NCBI GenBank assembly: GCA_003415625.1
Contig: PYIU01000001.1
Location: 7,256,210-7,320,209, forward strand
From: Aquanectria penicillioides
Taxonomy: Eukaryota > Ascomycota > Sordariomycetes > Hypocreales > Nectriaceae
Direction: 5' to 3'
DNA length: 64,000 nucleotides
Part shown: positions 1-12,461 of the stretch, one piece after another
How the letters are laid out: each line of letters opens with the position of its first letter
Numbering within the stretch: position 1 is the first letter of the stretch
Notes under the pieces: model-generated
The model's input: the letters and a program-made list of their open reading frames with translations, nothing else
The model's database searches: none
What the model was told of the DNA's origin: nothing
Translations under genes and position numbers: made by a program

Positions 1-3000
1 GCGGACGATTTAAAGGAGTTTTGGGGCGATTTGGGAGACTGATATTAAAATGATACCTACGGATAATGTGCCGAGTTCGTGCGGGATCTTGAACGGCTTT
101 GTAAAAGTGTATTTTATAGGATGCGTATGAGAGAGAGAACTATGCTCAAGGAGTAGCAACCATTCCGGGTTCGTATATAAAATGCAAGAAATATTCATCA
201 TGCTATCCCTTCGAACCCTTTTATCACTGACCAGGACGAATTTTGTTACTCATCAGGTCGTGTAACGTATTTTGATTTGATATCCCATGGAGACTGGGGC
301 ATGGTGGTGCTGAACCGAGGATCTATCATAGATGGAAATTTGGAGTATCGACTATTCCCCTTTCCCACATCCGTGTAGACCAGTAGTGTGATTGTGATTG
401 TAATGGTGTCGGTTAAATTGAGAGTGAGATTGATGGGAATTCAAACGGCACGGAATTAAAGTAGATACGAAAAGGTAGTGGATCAGTCCATTGCGCACAA
501 TCTTCTGTTCCCTTATTCAAAGAATTTCTACCTACTCTAGTCGAGATTAGTGTCTCGTACACCGCTCAGCGACCTACTAGATAGCCTCCGAACCTATTGG
601 TTTCGTCGCCCAAGTCCTTGCGAAACTTCGTATTAACCAGCAGTGCACTGCCGACAGGAGGGAGCGGTAGAATTATAACTAATTGAGAAACTGATATTCT
701 ACAATATTAAAGGGAAACCATGATTTCTTCTTTGTGCCACTCACGGCCTCGTTAGGCTAGAAGAGCTGACTTGGGTTTCGGCCGTGGCACTGATATATTG
801 CATGGACAGTGTTTTATACACTAGCATTATATTGTCGTTGAACCCAAACTCCAAAGCTGCAAAGTGGTGCGCGCCTCGAGGCAATTTCTTACAGAATCTG
901 CCGAAGCTTGGCTTGTACTATGTTGCTTTGTGAATGATAGAACTTATATTGTATGCCAAACCTATGTAAAGCCATTATTAAAGAAATGATCGTGGGGGTA
1001 CGGGAGAATCATTCAGTTTTGCTTAACTACTGAAAATCTCCCTTACATCAGCTTTGACGGGAAATTACATGGTGGCATCAACGTGGACGATCCATTGAGT
1101 TTGCTGGCTTGAGAGACGGACTAAAACCTCTCTAGACCTTTGGTGCAAACTCTTCGCCATTCCCATGCCTGTGCGTGGAAGCAATTCATAGTTTCTTTAG
1201 TATAAAACTAAATAAGGTGTTCAAACCTAAGCTCATAAGAGACTTGAAGGATAGACTCTTTGATCAATTCCGCGATCGGTGGCTGAAAACCCATAGCTAA
1301 CCCCGCCGATGGACCCTTCGAGTTTGTCCTTGCTACTCGCATACAGCATCTTGACTAAGGCGCGGAGTGAATTAGCTAAACTTGTGATTTACGAAGACAG
1401 GAGACAGAACACAAACTCGGATACCTCCATTATCTAGTGTTCGGGCGATGAAAAGCACCATGTGCCTCTTCTCTTCAATTTGGAAATCAACAACCGCGAA
1501 GGCGTCCTAGTCGTCAGATAGTTTGTTGACAAAGTATGAATGCTCTAGACTGGTCCTAGTTGTTTTCGCACCAATTTTGATATGAGGTAGGAGTATTTAG
1601 TGAAAAGATCAAGTTCTTGGTAACGTTCAAGGACTTCAGGTTCTGCCTCAACCATAAGATCCATAACCATAGTGAGTACTATAATGAGGTCCATAGTTCT
1701 TCGCATCCTATTAATTCAAGTAAGAGCAGAAAAATTGTGTGATATCAATATCCACTACTTTAAGAACCTCGGGCGCAAAACAAAAAAAAAGTCTATTAAA
1801 TATCTAACCTTTTTTTTCACTAGCTATTGAGTGACAGAACCAATCCCATCATTTAAGAAGGTAATCTACTCAACTATCAGGAAATGGCCTCTGATATTTC
1901 CAAAATGGACTCCGCACTCAAGTCTTCAAAAGGTTTAGCCTCCATTTCATTAAGTCCATAGCGGCGTATATTGATTAACGGTCCATTCTTGGTTACCCAG
2001 TGTAGCGACGCAGCCTAGTGGTAGCAAATTCAATCAAAACTACAGTGCCTGACGGGATGAGAGGAATCAGACACCGGAGCTCGGGGAGGTATCCAGTTGA
2101 TGAACATTTGGAAATTCGCCTGGCTTCTGCTGATTGAATATCACAGTTAAAAAGCACAAGGGCACACTCGTCCTTGGATAACCCCTTGTGAAAGTCTGTT
2201 AGGTCTTAGCTAGTCCCTGTTTGTGTAATCGCAAAGTGCTTCTGCTCTACGCTGGAATGAAAAATGACGTAGGAATATGGTCCTTTATTTTCGTCCAAGA
2301 ACAGTCGAAAGGTGTCGAAATCCTCGGGCGATAAACTCATGCTATCAAACGTCAATTTCCCATATCGAAGCACTAAATGATGGATTTTACTTTCCAATGC
2401 TTAACTTTGCTATCGGTGCAACTCAACAGTCATTATTCAAAGAGAACAAAACATACTATTTAGGACTTTGCCGGTGTGAAAGACAAGAAATTGACGTAGT
2501 TGGCTATAAAGATAGAATATGCAGATCGGGGTTTGATCCTGTCCCCTCGCCCACTGACAACCTCTCGACACCCTTCCCTGGAGTTCGCGGATATGGTGAG
2601 GCGAAATGAGGTGATACAGCTGACGACGCAACAGAAGGATGTGAGACATTGACAGCACACCATGCATGCACATCGTTCACGCCAAATCGGCGAATTAGTT
2701 ATAGAACGAGATAGAATGGTCAACTCAGGTCCATCTGCGGCCATAAGATACCCTCATGAGACAAGATTTGCGGGTCATTAGTCTACGCTAGCATCGCAGG
2801 GCAAGGGCAAATGTGAGATAGTAGCTTTAGCCTGCGTGGTTGTACTCGCACCGCTCAGCTTGCTAATTCTAGGCAAAGCCCTTGACCTGTGAGACTCGAT
2901 CAATTGACCCTAACAGCTCCTTCTGTGCCCTTTGATGATCTAGACTCGGCCAGAGATGAATCTTTCACAACTCTGCCTTTCCGTCTTAATCGGTACGCAT

Positions 3001-3506
3001 TGATGCGCAATCCGTTTGATGGATTGTTGGAGATTAGGAGAGATGCTGGAGTGTATTTAGTCTAGTTCGATTGATTGACGAATCAGAATGGCTCATGTTG
3101 GGGCCTGGGCATTTGTCTCGCCACGATTCAAAAGACATTCTGGCTTGGTATTTCTCAGGCTACTTATGACGCAAGGTGCGAAGTGAATGAGGCTTAGAAT
3201 TTGTTGAGATGCCAATGTCAACCTTTTACTCATTGCTTTCAACTTCCACATGCCTTCTTTTGGTGACGTCTTGGTAAAGCGACGGCCAAATCGTGGCTGG
3301 GCTCTCCAATCTTCCAATCAGAGGTTCCTAGTATCGCCCATTTTCTTATTCGCCGCACCAAGCAACAATCTGGCGCACGGCGCGACGGGCCTTGTGAACT
3401 CCTTTGTGTCTCTTTTGTTCGACGTGACCCTACTTTTTATTGACTTGCTCGGCCTCTTTGCTTGTTCGAATAAAAAAGATTTCAGGTATCGAGTCTTTCT
3501 ATTTTT

Positions 3507-3670
3507 CATTGTTCAACGATAGTTGACAATGAACAATGAATTTTACAGCTTTGGTTGTGTTCCTTAGTTCGTGTTTGTTCAATTTTTTTTAAGTCTGCTG
3601 TGTTGAGTACAGTGTGCGTGTTTTGATTGGAACCCGGATCAAACCTGCTTGTTCGGTACATGGTTTGATC
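3507..3670. repeat. Cluster of short inverted repeats
   Basis: A 9-bp arm at 3507-3515 (CATTGTTCA) is matched by its reverse complement at 3530-3538. A second 9-bp pair, GATCAAACC at 3637-3645 and GGTTTGATC at 3662-3670, follows about 100 bases later. Both could fold as hairpins. They may be remnants of a small transposon or local regulatory structure. No target-site duplication was identified. Confidence 0.4.
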
Positions 3671-3751
3671 AAACTATTTGTATTTGGTTTATTGAACATT
3701 GTAACATAGGACCTTGCAGCCAAACTGTCTAGATTCCATCAGTATTTAAAT

Positions 3752-3853
3752 ATCTCACAATCGTGAGACAAGGACTCAACTTCCCACCCCACAATTCACA
3801 ACACGAGCACAGCAACAAACCCACTCCTTCGGAATCATTGAGCTAACGAAAAG
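3752..3853 (+). promoter_or_regulatory. Likely core promoter and 5' leader
   Basis: A TATA-like AT block (TATTTAAATA) lies near 3752, about 100 bases before the ATG at 3854. It is followed by a short CTCAC/GTGAG hairpin and then a C/A-rich leader typical of fungal 5' UTRs. The position fits the small gene that follows. Confidence 0.4.
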
Positions 3854-4363
3854 ATGCAATCTAACGCGTACTTGATTTCTGCCAAAGAAGCCACAGAGGT
3901 GGTTGAAACGTACCTGGTGCCACCTGGAGGTTTTCCGGAACCAGTTCATCGTAGCTGGATCACTAGAGACGAACGCGCCGAAGTCACGATTAATATGCTC
4001 ATAGCCTTCACTTTAGACATCGAATATTCTTGCGACTTCTTCAAAAAAGACCTTGTTTTTGACAATCTCAAGTACCGATCCCAGTGCTTCTTGGCTAACT
4101 TGATTCCATTCTACTCCAAGATCAAGTTGGAAAGCCTCAAGAAAAAGGTCGACGTCATCACACACTGCAACTACGTGTACGAACTTTGGACCAAAACAAC
4201 TCACTTCCAGCGAAGAACCATCTTTAAGGCTTTTGAAATGGAATTTCAGCTGGAACCGAGGAGTGTCGAGGCAAAGTATGATGCAAAGGTTGACGAGTAC
4301 TTGAAGCTGATGAAGGAACTTCTGGACCCCCATTCATCCAAGACGGCAGCAAGCGAAAATTAG
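3854..4363 (+). CDS. Hypothetical protein, 169 aa
   Basis: This is a single-exon frame of 169 codons with an ATG behind a TATA-like box and a C/A-rich leader, which is why this start was chosen. I do not recognise the family. The protein is mixed charged and aromatic, with a lysine-rich middle, a probable amphipathic C-terminal helix (about residues 135-160) and no signal peptide or membrane segment. It lies downstream of the gene-poor interval and converges on the BCS1-like gene. No function is proposed. Codon use looks coding, but it could be lineage-specific. Confidence 0.6.
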   Translation: MQSNAYLISAKEATEVVETYLVPPGGFPEPVHRSWITRDERAEVTINMLIAFTLDIEYSCDFFKKDLVFDNLKYRSQCFLANLIPFYSKIKLESLKKKVDVITHCNYVYELWTKTTHFQRRTIFKAFEMEFQLEPRSVEAKYDAKVDEYLKLMKELLDPHSSKTAASEN

Positions 4364-4831
4364 ATGGGGCTGCACTATGGGTTTGGTGCTATTATTGTCT
4401 GGTTCTCTGAATACTCGTTACAAGTGCCAACTAACTCAATGTTCTGTCTCAAAATCACTCTACTAGGGTTTCCGTTCACATTGTTTGAGTTTTGCCTTGG
4501 AGGGTATGTATTCTGCTTAGTTTGTATTATGATTCAGTTTAAATTTAATACATTGCTTATGGTTTGTAGTTTCAGCACCCAGAAACCCTTTATCCTTGAT
4601 TATCTTAGATTCTCGAAAAAATATGTTGTAGCACATTCGTGATTGCCAGCCCTTTGTCAGTCTAGTTCTGTTGATGGGTATCAGGAATCAGTTTTTGGAA
4701 GTTGCAATTTATCAACCCCCGAGTTATTGGCATGGTTGTAACACAAGATAGACTCTAACCGTTGATGAGTGAATTTCGAATTCTTTGATATTGCAGAGCA
4801 AAAATGAGAATCATGTTGGTTGGTGAAATGC
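4364..4831. other. Convergent intergenic spacer
   Basis: This stretch separates the 3' ends of two convergent genes. It is AT-rich and very likely holds the 3' UTRs of both. The open frame starting right after the stop at 4363 is low-complexity and hydrophobic by chance, and I see no gene. Confidence 0.5.
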
Positions 4832-6377
4832 CTAATTTCCTTCTTTTTTGGCCTCTTTCTCTCGAGGTTTCGCCGCATCTACTTGGCTTTCTTTTTCTTG
4901 CATCAAACAGTCTACCCACTCTTGCACATCCTTCAGCATATCATTGGAAGAGTCTTTGTGTTGTACAAGGAAAGATAGAAGCTCAGCCGGGCTGAAAACG
5001 AGCTCGGGGATCAGGGCTGCGAATTCGTCGGCAAGTTTGTCAATCTTTGAGGGCTTGTCCGGCGACAACTTTCCACTGTGTGCATCATCTGGTTTCAGGA
5101 ATACGAAGCGGTATAGTTGAGTAACTACGTCGTGGTCCGCAAGTTGAAACTTGATGCCCCTGTCAACACGTCCTGGTCGGATAAGTGCCTTGTCCAACTT
5201 CTCAATATGGTTGGTGGTCATGATGAGGACACGGCCCTCCTGGGATGCTACCCCGTCGATGATGTTTAGAAGTCCCGATAGCGTCACAGCGTTCTTAGAT
5301 TTGAAGGCGTCTGGTTCAGCTGCCTCTTCATTTTCAGTCTTGGTCCGACCATGTGCTGTCCAAGCAGCGTCAATGTCTTCTAGCAAAACGACGCATTGAG
5401 GAGGCAACTCGGAGAAGAGATCTCTGAGGATTTCGTCTGTTACGTTGGAAATGTCGATGCAGTACACATCCAGACGAAATCTACCAGCGACAGACAAACA
5501 TAGACTTGTCTTTCCGGTTCCGGGAGGGCCATGAAACAGGTAACCCCTTCGGTATGGCATAGAGTGTTGGGAATACCATTCGCGAGTTTCAGGGCTGAGA
5601 AAACCTTCAATGTCCTTGATCAAGGGCTGTTTTTCATTCTCGTTCAGGATGACGGTTGAGAGTGGTCGAGCATTCACCGATGTAGTACGATGCCACCGGT
5701 CCCCCCGGTGTTGGAAAATAGATGTCTTGTTTTTAACAAGTTCGAGATACTTTTCCCGGCAGTCATCTAAGAAATCTTTCAATGGCTTCGAGGATCGGCC
5801 AAGACAGGTGATGGCAATTTGTTCCTCTTTGCGGAGGAGGCCAAAGTCCCTGAGTGCTGTTCGATAGGAAAGAAAGTTGCTTTTGTGGCGAAAAATGAAG
5901 CCGCCGTTCCAAGGTGAGTAACTCAGCGACTTTTCAATTCCATTTTCGCGGTCCTTGTGGCCCCTCAACTTGGTCTGGACCCTTGCGAGAGAGGATCGAG
6001 CTGCGGAATCGAGGTTTTGGTGGGAAACCCACGCAAGGACCATGTCATGAACTTCATCAGAGTGCTTGACGTACACGGTCGATGCTAACTTCATGTCAGA
6101 TGGGAGTTTGCGACTGTCGAACAAGTAGTTACTCACTGAAATGAGTTTGGAGCAAGACCCAAACCTTTTCGAGGTACGTCCCAAAAAAGGCCAACAATCC
6201 CCAAAAACACATTATGTGTGCATAGCTGCTGAGGTTGCCGGACAGCATCTGCTGGGCATTGCTTGAGGCATAGGAAAACCCCGGGAAAATGGCATCCAGG
6301 ATGGTGATTGACGGAAGTAGCGGCTCCGCGCGAAGAGGATCGCTGGGGCTGGGGATGGAGTTGTTTGGCTGTGCCAT
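4832..6377 (-). CDS. BCS1-like mitochondrial AAA ATPase, 497 aa
   Basis: Two exons, 6137-6377 and 4832-6084, with a 52-bp intron (GTGAGT donor, CTGAC branch site, TAG acceptor). Splicing creates the phrase HFTSTVYV, which fits the BCS1 N-terminal region and supports the junction. A hydrophobic segment at about residues 54-68 is the expected single membrane anchor. The BCS1-specific domain is followed by an AAA module: Walker A GPPGTGKT at about 266-273, Walker B VVLLEDID at about 312-319, and RPGRVDR as the arginine-finger region. BCS1 proteins act at the mitochondrial inner membrane, moving the folded Rieske subunit into complex III. Fungi carry many paralogues of unknown role, and this is more likely one of those. 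The C-terminal tail is charged and Lys/Glu-rich. Confidence 0.85.
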
Positions 6378-7713
6378 GCTGCTCTATCTGTTGACAATGG
6401 AGAGAAGCTTGTGTAAGTGCAAAAACAAGCCGAAATAAGGTCAAGAGAAGCACCAGTTGAGTGGCTCAAAGGGGGAAAATGTGAAGGACCAGTCTGAGGC
6501 ATGTGACATTTAAATATCTCCGCCAACACAGAGCCTCATCTCAATCCCAAGCCTGAACGTGATAGCAGGGCTCGCAAGAAGGCAGAAGTTAGGTACCAGG
6601 TACAATGCAAAACATGCGACCTCGGTTTTGTCGGGATGAACGAGGATAGTGCGGCGTGTTGGTGCTCACACAGCAGCGGAGGGAGCTCGCCTGCCTGCAT
6701 GCAAACAGGCAGCTGTGGCCAGTAACATGCTTTGGCGACTGGGCAAGGCTCGGACATCGCAAGTGGCGAGCAAAGAGCTCTGTACCGATACATGAAGATT
6801 TGACAGAGTGAACGGAGTCGCATCATCGGCGGGTCGTGGCGCTGATCGATTGGACCCGAATCGCTTCATGGAGCGAATCCCAGCGCGAGGCGATGGTTGC
6901 CTGGATTGCGGACTGGACGACTCAGCCACGAGACAACGGCGCCAGGCCTAGCTTCAGGCTGGTGACACACCAGCCAGCAAGAAGAGACCGAACCAACGAC
7001 AGGGGTAAGAACAAAATGAAAGGAAAAGGAAAAAGGGACGCAAGCGCAAGTTAAAGGATAGCGTGAAATAGGACACGAATAAAACAAGAAGAGAAGAAAA
7101 TGATTGATCCAATTGGAACATGTCAGGCTTGAACAAGTGCGAAGCAACAATTCACTAGATGCAGGCCTGGTGGTCAATCAGCATGTTTCCGTCCATTATT
7201 AGAGAACAAGGGAGAGACGTAAGACTGCACCCTAATCAACCGACCACCTACCTACGGAGTAGAGTGCTCATACACAGACTCGACTTTTTTTTTTGTTCTT
7301 CCCGAAGAGTTTCACAACGGAGCACAATGAATTTATAGCTCCTCAATGTGATGTACCAACGCATGTGCGGTCTCTGAATCGGCCCACCTAACACGAGGTG
7401 GGCCATCAAGACCAGTCACTCCCCATTCGCCAATGGACACTACAATACTCAACCAACGATAACTTCATCTAGTAATTCAATTTTTAGTAGCAAGAGTCTC
7501 ATTATAGCCAATTCAATCATTCTACCCGCACTCATCGTCACTCTAACGAAATAGTATATCGGTAAGAGAGGAAAGGATTCATAATCTTGCGAACCAATCC
7601 AAAGCTGCCTTGGCATACCCCCTTAGCGGGGCCCGCACCCTTTCACCTCCTGAGGTGCCAGCCTGCACCGATCTTCGCCATCTGCAACAACCCAGCCCAC
7701 GTTCTCAACCAAC
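6378..7713. promoter_or_regulatory. Divergent intergenic region
   Basis: This is the shared upstream region of the BCS1-like gene (minus) and the next gene (plus). No coding frame is convincing. Features seen are a T-run near 7286 and a TACGGAGTA motif at 7253-7261, which recurs in the window at 59326-59334 and, as an inverted pair of its core, at 43635-43657. A 5' UTR with a short leader probably lies just before 7714. Confidence 0.4.
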
Positions 7714-8652
7714 ATGAACGTCCTAAAAGCAGCTTTGCGCATTATAATTCCCAAAAATGCCCCAAAGCCACCAACAGGGTTCATTACCTCAATCGACGAC
7801 CTGAGCGCTCCGATTTGGAAGGAATTTCATCACCGATGCAGCCCTTTCAAAGACCTGCCTGAGGATCCAGTTGTTCATAACACACTGCGCGAGATCCTCT
7901 ACATACACGACAAGCTGCGATACTATTTATGGCCAACTTCAATGCCAGGCGATGACTATGCGCTATGCTCTAAACTTCTGCGCAGTGTTGAAACTCGCCG
8001 CGACTTGACATTGCTAGCTCTCCGTGAGGTTGACCTTGGATCCACGATCCGAATAATTGCGCTCCGAGGGAAACCCAATTCGCCCATCCCAGACGAACCA
8101 TTTGATCTTCACGCTCGAGCAAAGGCTCTGAGATCCCACTGGAAGGCGTTTGAAAAGCAGCCCGAGAAGCCTAAGGCCTGGGAGCCCGAGTTTTCCACGC
8201 AATGTCTCTCACCACTGATCCCCGAAGACAGCGTACTCGATCTGAGCTCTGAGGAGGCTTCAGAGGCCGAGGCCAAATACCTTGAATGGCGAGCGCGCCG
8301 GGATAGAATGATCTCTTACCTAAAATGGAACCCTCCCAACCCGACCGGTTTGGTTCAGGTCACTCGCGACCAGGTCAATTCTGACTATACCTGGGATGTT
8401 TTGCCCGGATTTCGCATACCCGGAGCTGCGATGCCCCAAGACGGAAGCGTGAGGCTTCTTCCCATCTACACAGGCTTAGTGTCTCAGCATGTGCCTTTGA
8501 CCTGGGAGAATCCTGATGCGCCACGACTACACAAGACTCCGGAGGAGAAGCAACTGTGGAGGGACCAGATGGAAATGGACATTGATAGGAGAAAACGCCA
8601 AGAGGCATACCAGAATCAATTAAAAGAGGAGAGGGTCGCTTTACGAAGATGA
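7714..8652 (+). CDS. Hypothetical protein, 312 aa
   Basis: A single uninterrupted frame of 312 codons. I do not recognise a named domain. The first 20 residues are basic and hydrophobic and could serve as a mitochondrial targeting peptide. The middle (residues about 60-110) reads like a helical LYR-type or ribosome-associated segment with many Leu/Arg, and residues 175-200 are acidic. The tail (about 285-312) is a highly charged helix rich in Arg, Lys, Glu and Gln. The possible mitochondrial role is inference from composition only. The gene ends about 180 bases from the convergent nitrilase gene. Confidence 0.7.
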   Translation: MNVLKAALRIIIPKNAPKPPTGFITSIDDLSAPIWKEFHHRCSPFKDLPEDPVVHNTLREILYIHDKLRYYLWPTSMPGDDYALCSKLLRSVETRRDLTLLALREVDLGSTIRIIALRGKPNSPIPDEPFDLHARAKALRSHWKAFEKQPEKPKAWEPEFSTQCLSPLIPEDSVLDLSSEEASEAEAKYLEWRARRDRMISYLKWNPPNPTGLVQVTRDQVNSDYTWDVLPGFRIPGAAMPQDGSVRLLPIYTGLVSQHVPLTWENPDAPRLHKTPEEKQLWRDQMEMDIDRRKRQEAYQNQLKEERVALRR

Positions 8653-8829
8653 ACCAGTGTGGGTGCCTATCAAGGGACATTCAGGCCCATTGTTTACGAC
8701 CTAGCCTTGCGTGTGGACATGCTCACCGCAATGAGATTAGGCCTAGAGAGAGATTAGAGAGTATGAAATGCTAATTCATGTCTTTCTAGGGAAACCATAC
8801 AGCTATTAACCATATCCTTCCATTACAGC

Positions 8830-9998
8830 TCATTCTTCTTCCAACTCAGGGAAGCGAACTGCGTGCTCGTAGCTATCGGCTGAAGCATCCAATTTTACGT
8901 AACGCCGCAAGTCATTTCTAACCTCCAGGGTAAAAAGATCCGGTCTTGAGTAGTGACCCACCGGGTCAACCCATTGTTTCGCCCTGTAGAGTTCGTTGAA
9001 GTCGAGCTCAGAGTAGACGAGTCCCTCCCAGTCCGCGGGCACTGGTTCCGTCAATGCACGACCGTCCGGCGCAATGACAACAGTAAATCCACCTCCTGTA
9101 GTCGCCGTATGGGGAACCTCTTCCCCGGGAGCCACTTCGCTTTGCAGTCCATTGGCCTTGAGCCCCTTCTCTGTTTGGACCATGGAAGCCAGGAGAACGA
9201 ACACGCCGCCCTCAATTGCCAGGGTGTGAGTTGCCATGCGGCATGCTTCGACGGTGTTGAAAAAGGGCATGCTCCCCACTGGAGGGAAAAGACAAGGCCA
9301 AGATGCAACATGAATCTGCTCGCCCTGGAAGTATGTGTTATACTTCAAGAGGGGTTGCAGGTGTTCAAAGCATTGAAGACCGCCAACTCGACCAATTGAT
9401 GTCTGCACGACGTTCTTGGCACAATCACCAGACTGTGTTGCTCGTTGAGTCAAAAATCTCGGACATCTTTTGTGAGCCTTGAGTGACTTACCGCGTCTCC
9501 GAAAATGATACGCTCAGGACCGGTTGGTTTAAACTTCCTCCGGTGTAACAGAATGTCACCTTGAGGCCCAATAAATGTCTGCGACATGTACAGGCTTCCT
9601 CGGTCGCGTTCTGCGATTCCGATAACTACCATGATCCCAGCCGCTCGGGCAGCTTTGCGGATTTGAGCCATGTGAGTCGAATCAACCGACACACTATTGC
9701 GATAATACTGAAGCATGTAGTCGTTGACCACCTTGGTCGTGTGCGCAAACACAAATGTAGGGTAGCCAGGTATCCAAAGCTCGGGAAATGCAATGAGCTT
9801 CGCGCCATTGTGACCCGCCTCGGCAATGAGATTACATGTTTTCTTTACAGATGCCTCAACGTCGAACCTGAAGAGGTCGAATTAGCGACCGCGAGCTCCG
9901 AATGGGTATTCATGTGTTTCTTACCAACAAGGCTCGGCCTGAACTACGGCAACCTTTACAGGCTGGACCGGGTCAGAGTCGATGGTGGTAGTTGCCAT
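8830..9998 (-). CDS. Nitrilase / carbon-nitrogen hydrolase, 350 aa
   Basis: Three exons, 9925-9998, 9492-9867 and 8830-9432, with introns of 57 bp (GTAAGA..CAG) and 59 bp (GTAAGT..CAG). The product has the full nitrilase-superfamily triad: Glu54 in FPELW, Lys136 in the RRKFKPT segment and Cys171 in GGLQCFEH. The region after the cysteine (GEQIHVASWP) is typical of true nitrilases and cyanide hydratases of fungi. The expected reaction is hydrolysis of an organic nitrile to a carboxylate and ammonia, or of cyanide to formamide, in the cytosol. Substrate cannot be told from sequence alone. The length matches the family. The gene is divergent from the MFS gene at 10524 across a 525-bp promoter, with a Zn2Cys6 regulator beyond that. 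Confidence 0.93.
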
Positions 9999-10523
9999 GG
10001 TTTCAATATATAATGTTGCAGTAATCGAAAGGTACAAACAACGTATAGAGTTTAATCACATACTGGTTTACATTGTGTTTAAATAGCCAACTAAGTGACA
10101 ACTAGCACGTATCATAGTTCCACCTGTCCCCTTGTGAAACGTATATGGATTTCCGTCACTTATCGATCCATTCAGGTCCTAGATGATTAAAGCCTTGGCG
10201 TTCAGAAATGAACCCAGACTAGTATTAGTCTTGTCTTGGGAATGGCGCCACTGCGATAGCATTTAGCCCCTCGGTCTGGCCAACCACGAGCGACGCTACG
10301 CACCCATATCGGAGGCGGCTATCAACAACCGCTTCATATCACCACAATGGCGATAGACAAAGACCCACTATGAACTACCACCTCGATAATCAATGCCATC
10401 AATCTTCAACTGTATAAAGTCATGGGTTCAGATTGAACAACTGGGTCTCATCATGCACCTCGTCGATAATCAGAAACCGCCATTCCAACTACCGTCTGTG
10501 AAACCCAGAAAGCTTGCCTGACC
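9999..10523. promoter_or_regulatory. Shared promoter of nitrilase and MFS genes
   Basis: This 525-bp stretch separates two divergently transcribed genes. It contains a CGG-N3-CGG direct repeat at 10310-10318, a spacing and half-site type that Zn2Cys6 regulators can bind. Two partly similar blocks containing GATAATCA occur near 10385 and 10463. A GATA-type nitrogen regulator could read such sites. Both assignments are inference. Confidence 0.4.
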
Positions 10524-12196
10524 ATGGAGGAAAAGAACACAGAAGGGACTGGCTCGGCCAAAACGACTGTGAGCGAGAGCATTGCTGCGATTGAAACATA
10601 TCGTCCCTCTTCTTGGGCTCAATATGCGCCAGGTCCGAGCCCGTCTTATCGCTTCAAAGGCCTGTCCCCTAGGGCATCTCGCACTGGTGTGGTCGTTTGC
10701 GGCTGTGCCTGCTTGATGCTGTCAGGAATAAGTTGGTAGTCGCCTTCCTTTCGGAGTTTTCACGTACTCACTATTTCCAGATGTGGCATTGACGGGAAGC
10801 ATTTCCTCTACCCCATCATACCTCGCACGAATTGGCCTCACAGACGGATCAGGCCACACTCAATTGCTCAATGGGCTTGTCAATGCCATTTATTGGGTTG
10901 GCGTGATCATTGGGGCCCTGGTCATCAGCCCCATCTCTGATGCCATCGGCCGTCGGAGAGCCATTGTCTGTGCCGGAATCTATGGAATGATGGTGATTCC
11001 AATTTTTGCTGCCCTGCAGAATTTTGCTTGGGCTCTGTGCTTGAGGTTTTTGAACGGTCTAGCAACCGGTGCCTTCGACTCTGTCGGACTGAATTGGTCA
11101 GCCGAGTCTTCAGCATCAAACCATCGTGGGCGGGCCATTGGCTTACACATGTGCTGTGCCGCCCTCGGAGCGAGCCAGTCCTACTTCTTGGTCTACGGCA
11201 TTTCCAAGGCAACGCATAGTGAGATACTGTGGCGATTCCCAATCGCCTACCAGTGTGTCTTTGTTCTCCTTGTTTCGGGCCTGGTTTGGTTTCTCCCCGA
11301 GTCTCCGCGATGGCTTGTTCGAGTTGGGATGGTTGAAGAGGCACGGGATGTGCTTGTTGCCTTGCAAGCTGATCGCGCCGATATCGCGGAGGTGGTAGAG
11401 AAGGTTGACGATGAGGTAACCTCCATCCAACGCGCCCTGCAAGAGGAGATAGCGAGCAATTCGTCCGCGACTTACTTCAGCATGCTTTTCGCCAAGGATG
11501 AATATCGAACCGCCCGACGAACTTGGTCTGCTCTGTTTGTCCAATTTGCTACTCAGGCCATGGTCGGTGTTGGGGTTGTTTCTGGCTACGGTATCAGCAT
11601 CTTCCAGACAGGTGGATGGTCTAGCGATCTTTCTGCTCTCCTTGCCGGCGTGGGCATCGTTGTTCAAGCTGCATTTGGCTTTCCGGGTGCCCTATATGCC
11701 GATAAAATTGGACGTCGGGGTGCATTCATATACGGTGCTTTGGTGGGTTCCTTCTTTTTGGCATTCATCGGCATGTGCGGGCATTTTGTTGCCAAGAATG
11801 TTGATAGTGATGCCACTCTGGCAAAGCGCTACAGCTCTGCCGTTGTTGCCTTGGTGATGATATGGTCAGCCCAGTTCGGATTGACATGGTGTAAGTAGAT
11901 TCCTATTCTTTGATACGATGAGTTGCTGACATGACACAGTATGGGCGCCATTCACGTATCCTTCTGAACTTTTCCCAGCGAGATCAAGAGCAAGGGGAAG
12001 TTCCATCGGTATTGTCGGACTTGGTCTTGGCTCCTTCTTCACCAACATGGTCAGTCCATACCTTTTCGCTGCCGTAGGATACAAGGCCATGTTTTTGTTT
12101 TGTGGACTCAGTTTTCTCGTTGCAATCATTTCCTATTTCTGGCTACCGGAGACCGCGAATAAGACTCTGGAGGACATTGATCATATTTACGACTAG
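10524..12196 (+). CDS. MFS transporter, sugar-transporter family, 524 aa
   Basis: Three exons, 10524-10731, 10781-11890 and 11940-12196. The introns are 49 bp each. The first uses a less common GTTGGT donor, and its placement is set by phase. The second is GTAAGT..ACAG. The protein has a hydrophilic N-terminus of about 55 residues and then about 12 predicted membrane spans. Family landmarks include GRRR after span 2, PESPRWLV near the middle, the loop FPARSRARG, and the closing PETANKTLED. Such carriers sit in the plasma membrane and move sugars, carboxylates or related small solutes with protons. Its head-to-head position with the nitrilase suggests a substrate or product of nitrile metabolism, but this is inference. 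Confidence 0.88.
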
Positions 12197-12461
12197 GAGA
12201 TTATGGATCAGGAGCTACTGTGTCACTAAAGGAATGGGAATTCCTGAATTCTTCTCTACAATTAATTTACAGTTTTAGGCCTCGGGCAGATAGAACTAAC
12301 TAAACTACCCAGAAATAAGAAAATCTTTATTGGACCTTTTTCAAGAAGATCAGTAGCATTCTTCGCACAGGCGCTCGACATTCTCTGAATAAAATCTTTG
12401 AATTAAATTGTAAAAATTGCCAAGATTGATATCATACGTTCTCTCTTGCAGTTTAGTATTT

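Larger units (their letters stand above)
1..3853. other. Gene-poor AT-rich region
   Basis: No coding gene can be supported here. Reading frames are short, and I recognise no transposase, reverse transcriptase or tRNA. The base composition is AT-rich compared with the gene-bearing parts of the window. A 63-residue open frame on the minus strand near 2206-2397 has protein-like composition but no convincing start or partner exon. Two pairs of short inverted repeats lie at 3507-3538 and 3637-3670. The last 100 bases form the promoter and leader of the next gene. A decayed repeat is possible, but I cannot show it. Confidence 0.5.

Noticed and set aside
6536..7177. Overlapping frames upstream of the BCS1-like gene
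   Set aside because: They are short, Arg/Ser-rich and overlap on both strands in promoter DNA, with no family resemblance.
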